A stretch of DNA of 64,000 nucleotides from Cyclospora cayetanensis (Eukaryota > Apicomplexa > Conoidasida > Eucoccidiorida > Eimeriidae): assembly GCF_002999335.1 (NCBI RefSeq), contig NW_020312752.1:358331-422330 (forward strand), written 5' to 3'. The position numbers were made by a program, and so were the translations under genes. How positions within the stretch are numbered: the first letter of the stretch is position 1; each line of letters opens with the position of its first letter. Below the pieces are notes generated by a model. It saw only the letters and a list, made by a program, of their open reading frames with translations, was not told the DNA's origin and made no database searches. Of this stretch, positions 57,421-64,000 are shown one piece after another.

Positions 57421-57918
57421 TTGCGCGTTGTCCCTTATGGCATTCTTGCAACAGAAGGCGTAGACACATGTGCACACTGCCAGAGTGTTGTTAATTTTGC
57501 CTGCTTTGGTTCCTATGCAGAGTTTATGAACATGTGCGCCGACTGCGGCACCGTACTGGACCGGGGTTTTGTGGTGGCCATAGACTTCAAGTTGCTCTGC
57601 GTACAGCAGCTCGCCATCGTCGATGCAGACGGCAATGTAGGCTTCATCTGATGCTTCCCCAAGCTCGCCGCTCATCTACTTCGTGGAAAAGTGCTTTGCG
57701 TTGGTCGGAAAACGCTTTTCCGGGAGTGCAAGGAGGCTTTGCGTGATGGTCCACCACCTGTGCGCGCATTTCCACACCCATGGTGCTACAAAAGCAGAAT
57801 TCAGCTGCTGCGATTCTCTGCATTTGCGCAGATTGTGATGGGTTCTGAAGAAGATGAAGCGGCTGTTCACACACTGAGACTCGAACTTAACGCAAAGTTC
57901 GACCCAAACAATTCGTAA
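57421..57918 (+). pseudogene. BRF1/TFIIB-like fragments, probably a remnant
   Basis: At 57421-57650 a frame reads CAHC followed 18 residues later by MCADCGTVLDRGFVV, resembling the zinc ribbon of TFIIB/BRF1 proteins. At about 57665-57915 another frame reads VGRKTLFRECKEAL, then LLRFSAFAQIVMGSEEDE and AAVHTLRLELNAKFD, which resembles the end of the first cyclin repeat of BRF1 (LGKTFL.L.REL....RFA..L.FG......ALRL..RMKRDW). The roughly 70 residues that should separate them are missing, the two parts are in different frames, and the second cyclin repeat is absent. A minus-strand frame over 57403-57675 is the competing reading. I infer a truncated duplicate or retrocopy, not the working gene. Confidence 0.4.
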
Positions 57919-59489
57919 GGCAGGCGTACATGGGCTTCTAGACAGCCAGCCATGCAGAGCCCAATAGCGGTCACCATGCTACTTGTCTGATATTTGTGCA
58001 GTAGGATTTTCCGATACATGTATCGCACAGCCTACACAATTTTAGCGGGAGCTGTCTTGAACATTCGCAATGATTGATGCACGTGGACCCTGGCGGCGCT
58101 GCATGCAGGAACTTTATCTTTCCCGCCTTTGAACCAAGTGGCTGGCAACTCATGGACTGGAATTATGCCGTTGGGCCTCAGTACCCGGTAGACCCTCGGG
58201 AGATATCCAATGTCGTTTTCCGTGAGTGATGTATGGAAATTCACACCTCTTCGTATCCGGATGTCCCTACAAAATCTCCCCCAGACTTGTATAGATGTTC
58301 GCAACCCTATCGTTACCGGTTTTACGCAGACGTGGACGTGAAAGGTAGAGGAGAAACCCCCCCGTGCCCACACGTTTTTGCTGTCCCCTGTTTGTATATG
58401 GACGCGATGTTTCTTTGTTGATTTCGTGCTCGACTACAAATCTTCCAACAGATTGGAGTATATGTTTTCAGTTGTATGCGGAGAGCGTATTTTTTGGTGT
58501 TGCTTGTGCTTGCAGTGGACGAAGACAAAGGAGTTCCCAACAACGTATCCGCGTGTTTTATCTGATTCCCCTTTTTTGGCCTCAGGAGAGGTAGTGCTGC
58601 TCAGCACTTGAATCTTGTTTGCTTGTAATGAAAATTTTCCTAGGTTTGCATATTACATTAGACGTGTGAATTGTAATGTCACGATACACGCGAAGAGCAG
58701 GGCCTTGCAGATTAGGGGTTTCCGAAATAGGCACATCCAGAATACAGACTCTCGTTAAGTCAGGCAGTATAGCTGCTCCTCGAAGTTTCTTGCACCTTGT
58801 GTCATCTCAGAATCTTGGGAATTTATCCCATTGCCAGGGGTACAAGAAAATGCCATAGAAATAGGGGGATTCGCTACAATGCTTGGTATAAATAGGCGAA
58901 TTTATCTCTCAGTATCTTACTAAGTATGTCTTCTGTATGCGGAGCAGTCAAGCTTACAAACACCACCATAACGGGTCGAAGTACCAGTGTATCAGCATGA
59001 AATACTAAACTTGCCTCGCTACTAGTCCAGCTGCGGGTGAATGCAACCCGGTGTATTTGCTCCTTCAAGTTAAAGAGTATTTAAATATATGCTGAACGCG
59101 TGATGGCAAAATAGAATCGCATTGGAGGACGACAGGCAGCTGCTTCCTGAGGGCATGTCGCCCAGTATAGTTAGTGACGTACTGGATAACTTGAGCGTAA
59201 TTAGCTTAAATTATTCAGTACAGCGTTGGCTTGATCAAAGCATAATAGCTGCGAATTTCTTTATATGCGGGTACTCGCAATCAAATTTTTGGAATTATGA
59301 ATGTACTTACTTGCTTCTCGTGCACTCCGTGCACGACAGGCAGTGTTAGATCTGTGCTTGAGGTCCAACAATTTGAATCAAAACTAGTGACATTTTGTGT
59401 TTTTGTAAAGCATTGTCTACCCATCAATAGATCTCCCCTCTCATTCGTGCTGTTTTGGGATGCTGTACTCCGGAGGCCATCCACGAGGC
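57919..59489. other. Low-coding stretch between gene remnants
   Basis: Apart from a minus-strand frame at 58373-58032 with a methyltransferase-like YLPRVYRVLRPNGIIPVHEL segment, which lacks a SAM-binding motif, I see no gene. AT-rich with short frames on both strands. Confidence 0.35.
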
Positions 59490-59743
59490 TCCCCATGGAA
59501 CCTGTGCCAAATGGAGAAAACGTGCATCCTTTAATTTATACTAACTATCTTCTCTCTGAGTTTTGGAAGAGAGATCTGTACTCTCTTGTATTCTTTGCAC
59601 TAGGAGAAGAATTATTCAGCTTTCCACTTTCCACTGCATGCACACCTCGAGCCTCCACAGAGCCCCTCAACTGGGGGATGCATCGTTTGCATCTTGTTTA
59701 CCTTCGAGAAAACCTTTTTGGCACGAACTGTGCATATTCTTAA
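59490..59743 (+). pseudogene. PRP38-like N-terminal fragment, probable remnant
   Basis: Within an open frame, ENVHPLIYTNYLLSEFWKRD then LYSL resembles the start of PRP38 splicing factors (..N.NPL...NI..S.YFK.LY.L.TYHEVVDEI). The following sequence keeps only traces (TPRAST for the GTSR.PST block) and ends at a stop about 250 residues short of a full PRP38. There is no donor that would extend it convincingly. I infer a decayed copy. Confidence 0.38.
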
Positions 59744-60047
59744 CATTTTAGGGCTCCCTATGAAGTATCTCGACTATCTCCACCCTTGGAGCTGACAGCC
59801 AGAGGGCGCGGCCGACTCTCGCCTCTTTGGCTGTTTCTGGCTCCTACTTGAATTCAAATACCTTGTATTAAGGTACTTCATCTTAGTCCTTGATTCCCGA
59901 GCTTTATTTCTGCTGATTTCTCCCTGCTCCAGTACAACAACACACACCAGCTCCTCCCGAGCTACTGCTATTCCCGGGGGCCTGATTTGTCTTCTTTTCT
60001 GCCAGGCTCCCCCTCTTCGCCTCTCCCTCTCCCCTTCTTAAGAACAG

Positions 60048-63000
60048 ATGGAGGCCCGCGTAGCTGAGCTTACGGCAGCAGTTGATGCGGGCGATCTTCG
60101 CCAGGCAATTCGCCTCGCTAACCAGTTTCTGCTAAGGACTCAGAAACACATCCACAGCAATCCCGCAGAACAGCTTCACCACCAGCAAATTATCAAAAGC
60201 ATTAAAGTTATCATCCTCACGCGACAAGGTGCGAACGCATAGCCCCTCAGTTGATTTCATTACCCCCTCCTCGTGCCGTATCTCCTTTTTCAGCGCAGGC
60301 ATTTCTGCTCCCCCATAGGACAAGTTGTACCATGATACGCACAAACTTCCTTAGCCATTAGTGCTAATCTAAGCTTCAACACAGCATAAAAGTGCCTTTG
60401 ATCAGGAACGGCCTTGTTTGAGGCCCAACAGTCCTATGCATAGTGAGAGGAAGAGACAGAGAGAGCGCGTGCCGAGAGTCCAGGAGGCAGCCGCCTCCTG
60501 CTGCTTTCCAGATGAGCTGAACCTGAACTCTAACGGAAGCAACGCATTTTATCCCCCACTATGCTGCAGGAAAATCCGACGAAGCCATTGATTTGCTTCA
60601 ACAGCTTCCTAAGGAAGACCCCGACCTCAATGCCTTCCTCAGCGTCGGCTACAAGGAGCTTCGTAACAGCAGTGAGCAACACAGGGAGCATTTCTTACGC
60701 TCTTTGTTGTACTCAGGGGCTGAAGCTCCCCTCGTGCTTCCCCGAGGGGCCTTCCTTGTCTCAGAGCTTCTTCCTCCCCTTTCCTCCTCCCACTCCCAAT
60801 AAGCTTTCGACTGTGCAGAAGCACAAAGGCGTCTCTCTGCCGCCTCGGTTCGATGACGATTCTTGCAGGCCGGCTTTCCCCATGCCGCGTGGCGGCTTTG
60901 CCGCACTGGACTCTGGCAGAGTGCCGTGAGGAGGTGAAGGTCTTGGACATGTTTAATAGTCTCGCTATGGAGTATGATGTATTCCAGGTGTGGTCCCCCG
61001 CTGACTTGCCTGCTGGCGTAAATGCGTTTCTTTGAATGCGCCATTCGGCATTCGTGCCTCCCGTCTACTGCCGCCGTCGTGCGTGTCTCTCACTGACGGC
61101 TCTTCTCTGTGCATTCGTTGCTAGTAGAAGCCGCTGCCCTCCCGCTTCGAGGCCTCGTTGCTGAAGTCTTGCCACCAGACAGCCCCCTCATAGCCGCTGC
61201 AAAAAACGCGCCTCGTTGCGTGGACGCGTGATCTTGCTGGCTGCACCGCACGCGTCATTCGCACATGCAGCTGAGCTGCCTTGCTTTTAACCTGCGCGTC
61301 GTCTCCTCTCCGCCTTCCTGCCCTTCCCAGCGCCTTGGCTCGCTGATGCTGCCTTTCGTGGTCGCTCTCTATGTTCCTCGGTGTCTCCATGAATACACAC
61401 ACACATATATACTATTTACACACATATCTAGATACATTCGTACGCCGTCGCAGCTTTTCGGTGTCTCTTGTGTCTCGTAGGATGCACTGCGCCTCTACGG
61501 GGCAACGCGAAAGCCCTGTCACCTCCTTTGGACCGTCATGGCGGCTCTGATTTCTGTGAGTCAAACTTCCGCAGCTATTTTCGCCCAGCTGATCGCCAGG
61601 CTCTACACACAAAACATGTTCTACCAAGGCACCCTGCCTCTAGGGCCGTCGGCGGTTTCATCTATTTGCTTGCCTTCTTCCTGAGTTCGGGTTCCCCGAG
61701 TGCTCTTTTCCTGCTCCATCTACTTTGGTATTTCGTACGGAGTTCTCCCTCTTGTGAGTCCGTCCACTTTAGCGTCTTTGTGGTTTCTCAGACGCGCCAT
61801 CCCGGCAGCCGCAAGCGGCTGCAGCTCGCACAGCAGCTCCTGCGGCAGCTGCCTCTCCCTTCACCCCCCAAAGACCTCTCTCCCCAGAGCCTGCAGGACC
61901 CCATGGCGAACATTCAGCTGAAAGACGCCAACGCAAGTATGTACAATTCAAGTGCCCTGCACCCGTGGGAGCTCCCTCTCTGCGTTCGTTCTCAGCGTGA
62001 CATCGGGCCGGAGGAGGGTCCTGTCCTTCTCATGCTTGAGCCCATAGTTTCTGGTTTGAGCTTCCACCGAGCAGTGCGTTCCCCTCCGTCGCTTTCTTGC
62101 GTATTGTGGCCCTGGCACTGGGCAAACCGCTCTCTCGTTTATTATCTTTCTCTTTTGTCATACAAGACTCGTCCGCCTAACACGGAAGCTTGCCCCTCTC
62201 TGTGTCTCGCGAAATCTCGCACAAGGGGGCGCAACCGAAGCACAAAAGAAAGAACTCACCGATCCAGACGGCCCCCTCTCCCAGTGCACGTGGCTGTTTT
62301 GCACTGGAAAAGGGGGCCCAGCTTTACCCGCTTCCGGGCAAGGAACTGGAGGGGTCTCCTACCTGTTTTGAGGGGGGTCTCCCGTGTCAGTCTTAGACTG
62401 TCGCGGCTCACTCTAGAGCAGACAGCTCCCGCATATGCGCTTCTTTGTCCTTCTGCAGCGTTGATGGTGCATCTCTCCGTCTTGCGGCAGTGCAACAAGA
62501 CACACGAGGCCCTGGGTAGGCTGCTGCTGCCACGTGTGCCAGCAGCAAGCGTGGCTTGGGGTCGTGTGTGTGTGGGCCGTTCTCCTCTTGGAGAGCAAGA
62601 GGGATTCTGTCTTGCAATCATAGATTCTTTTGTGCTCAGAGCTTCTAAAGAACTTCCGCAATTGTTGCCTCCAACCTGGAGACCTCTCGGCCCTGCGCAT
62701 TCAGCTCCTCACTGAGGTTGGATTGTTGCTGGTCTCCTGTGCTTCCTGGATGATAGCCGCCTCTTGGGATCCCTTGCTGCTGCTGCCGCTGAAAGCTGTG
62801 CAGCGCCTTTGGCTGTGCACGCAGGCAACGTGATGCACTTGCGTGTTGAAGCGGGAGGGGAGGGGAGGGGAAGGAAAGAATTATTACTGATGCTCAGGCC
62901 TCTCTACTGGCTGTGTGTCTCTTGATGCGTGGGGTGTCTGCGCAGAGCGGCAACCTGGATGAGGCCCTAGCTGAGGCGGCCAAGGCTATCTCTGACCCGT

Positions 63001-63734
63001 ACGTCTTTGTGAGGGGGGAGGGGGACGCGTTTTATTCTTCTTGGACGTGGGTTGAACGTGTGAGGTAACGACTTCTGTCCGCATTTCTTGCATTGCGTAG
63101 ACCAAACTGCACGGTAAATCATGTCTCTCCCACTGGGGTGTCGGGTGGGGGATCCGTGTACCTCGCAGCACCGTGGCAACGGAATTCTTGGGAGCCTACG
63201 TCCGCCTGGCAGCAGCCAGAGGCGAGGAGGCAACTACGAAGGCTTTTGAAAAGCTCAGATCCATGAGCAGGTCCGTCTCCCAAGCAGCTTCTTAGGGGCC
63301 CCTCAGAGGCCCCTAAGGGTACCACGCTGTCGGCGGGTTATCCGCCGTAGGGGATGTGCCGCTCGAAAAAACGCCGGCTGCGTCGCACGCCGTCTACCAG
63401 CGGCTGCGAAGAGGCAACCTGTCTTACCCTTGGTCTGAAGCAGCAGAGACAGTTGCCGCTACTATTCACCCTTCTCCTGTTTTCGATAGAGCTTGCGCTG
63501 GAGCACGCCTTAGGGCCAGGCTATGCAACTTCTCCCTAAAGCCTCTTCTCCCTGGTGCTGTATGCTGTAGCTTCGAAGCCGCCACTGCAGCGCTGGACTT
63601 GCTCGTGCAACGAGGCCTCGAGCTCGTCGGCGGCTACGACAGGATGCTCTCTGGTAAGCGCAGCTGCACATAATGAGGGCCCCCTGCAAGGCCTTAAAAG
63701 CCACAAGCGGGGTGTCTCTGTCTCTCTGTCTCTC

Positions 63735-63787
<53 letters not shown>

Positions 63788-64000
63788 ATCTGTCTGTCTC
63801 TCTCTCTCTGTCTGTCTCTCTCTCTATCTCTCTCTTTCTCTCTCTTTCTCTCTCTTTCTGTTTGTACCGTAGCTTCAGCGACCGTGTGTTACCCCCAACG
63901 CCATCAATTTACCTCAACTATTGTGCGGTCTGCATGCACATTCCTCCTAATCTCTTTGGCTCTCTGCGATTGCTTCGTCTATCACTTCATAACTCTTTTT
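60048..64000 (+). CDS. NAA25: NAA25/MDM20, NatB auxiliary subunit, 5' part
   Basis: NatB acetylates N-terminal Met before Asp, Glu, Asn or Gln; NAA25 is the TPR-rich ribosome-anchoring subunit. Exons with matching phases: 60048-60228, 60570-60671, 60920-60987, 61481-61555, 61792-61936, 62459-62515, 62640 onward, 62946-62998, 63169-63270 and about 63345-63653, continuing beyond the window. Family-like segments: AAVDAGDLRQAIRLANQFLL, RQGKSDEAIDLLQQLPKEDP, EEVKVLDMFNSLAMEYDVF, DALRLYGATRKPCHLLWTVM (the F.KNPYYFW.VMS block), RKRLQLAQQLLRQLPL and LMVHLSVLRQCNKTHEAL. The exon between 60987 and 61481 (about 25 residues expected) and the exact borders after 62640 are unresolved. Later TPR-like helices are SGNLDEALAEAAKAISDP and EFLGAYVRLAAARGEEATTK. 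NAA15-type subunits are the alternative, but the segment order favours NAA25. Confidence 0.72.
63293..63320. repeat. GC-rich small hairpin in an NAA25 intron
   Basis: TTAGGGGCC and GGCCCCTAA are inverted copies separated by 7 bases. The same style of GGGGCC/GGCCCC hairpin occurs near 4905 and 34140. Confidence 0.7.
63713..63860. repeat. TCTG/CT microsatellite
   Basis: A run of TCTC, TCTG and TTTC units about 150 bp long in the intron after the 63653 donor of NAA25. A pure pyrimidine strand of this length may form triplex DNA and is expected to vary in length. Confidence 0.95.

Noticed and set aside
58032..58373. Minus-strand segment resembling a methyltransferase strand (YLPRVYRVLRPNG)
   Set aside because: Only one short motif is present. 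No SAM-binding glycine loop or flanking exons were found, so it may be chance or a minor remnant.
61121..61200. Candidate missing exon of NAA25 following GCTAG
   Set aside because: No frame gives both the required phase 0 boundaries and a GT donor, and the peptide does not resemble the expected NAA25 segment.
1..64000. CRISPR array, prokaryotic operons or plasmid features
   Set aside because: No regularly spaced direct repeats or ribosome-binding-site-led gene trains. Introns and eukaryote-specific families dominate.

Overview
The window is nuclear DNA from an apicomplexan, most likely an eimeriid coccidian (Eimeria or a close relative such as Cyclospora). The reasons are the roughly balanced base composition, frequent CAG/CTG runs giving Gln, Ala and Ser homopolymers, intron-rich genes with GT..AG junctions, interspersed TTTAGGG-like telomeric words, and small exons scattered between long low-coding stretches. 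The genus is an inference from sequence style; no database search was possible. Gene models below were assembled by hand, joining exons by splice signals, reading phase and family motifs.

Layout. 1-4.4 kb: the 5' part of a WDR75/NAN1-type ribosome-biogenesis gene on the minus strand, diverging from a plus-strand S26 (IMP2-like) signal-peptidase relative that appears to lack both catalytic residues. 4.4-9.1 kb: a perfect 48-bp-arm hairpin, a possible claudin-like membrane exon, and a multi-exon B9D2 gene of the ciliary transition zone. 9.3-15.2 kb: a decayed Ty3/gypsy retrotransposon between copies of a dispersed repeat that also occurs near 45 and 54 kb. 16-26.9 kb: a small secreted acidic protein, a SIAH-type RING E3 ligase, a long multi-exon polytopic membrane protein and a small one-helix protein. 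27-32 kb: a minus-strand gene whose exons encode two PX domains in tandem. 35.4-39 kb: a minus-strand signal-anchored, Ala/Pro-rich membrane protein with glycine-zipper helices. 42.4-43.8 kb: TRM7 (FTSJ1) tRNA 2'-O-methyltransferase. 45.7-50.2 kb: a small unresolved minus gene and a six-exon CCCH zinc-finger protein. 52-53 kb: a LisH protein. 53.9-54.8 kb: a foldback repeat. 55.6-57.2 kb: a probable mitochondrial protein. 57.4-59.8 kb: fragments resembling BRF1 and PRP38, apparently gene remnants. 60 kb to the end: NAA25/MDM20, the NatB auxiliary subunit, running off the window.

The genes do not form one pathway. They are a normal eukaryotic mixture: rRNA processing, tRNA modification, N-terminal acetylation, ubiquitination, membrane traffic and cilium assembly. 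The cilium gene fits a parasite whose only flagellated stage is the male gamete. The most unusual items are the tandem-PX protein, the catalytically dead-looking S26 protein, the Ala/Pro glycine-zipper membrane protein, and the hairpin and foldback repeats.
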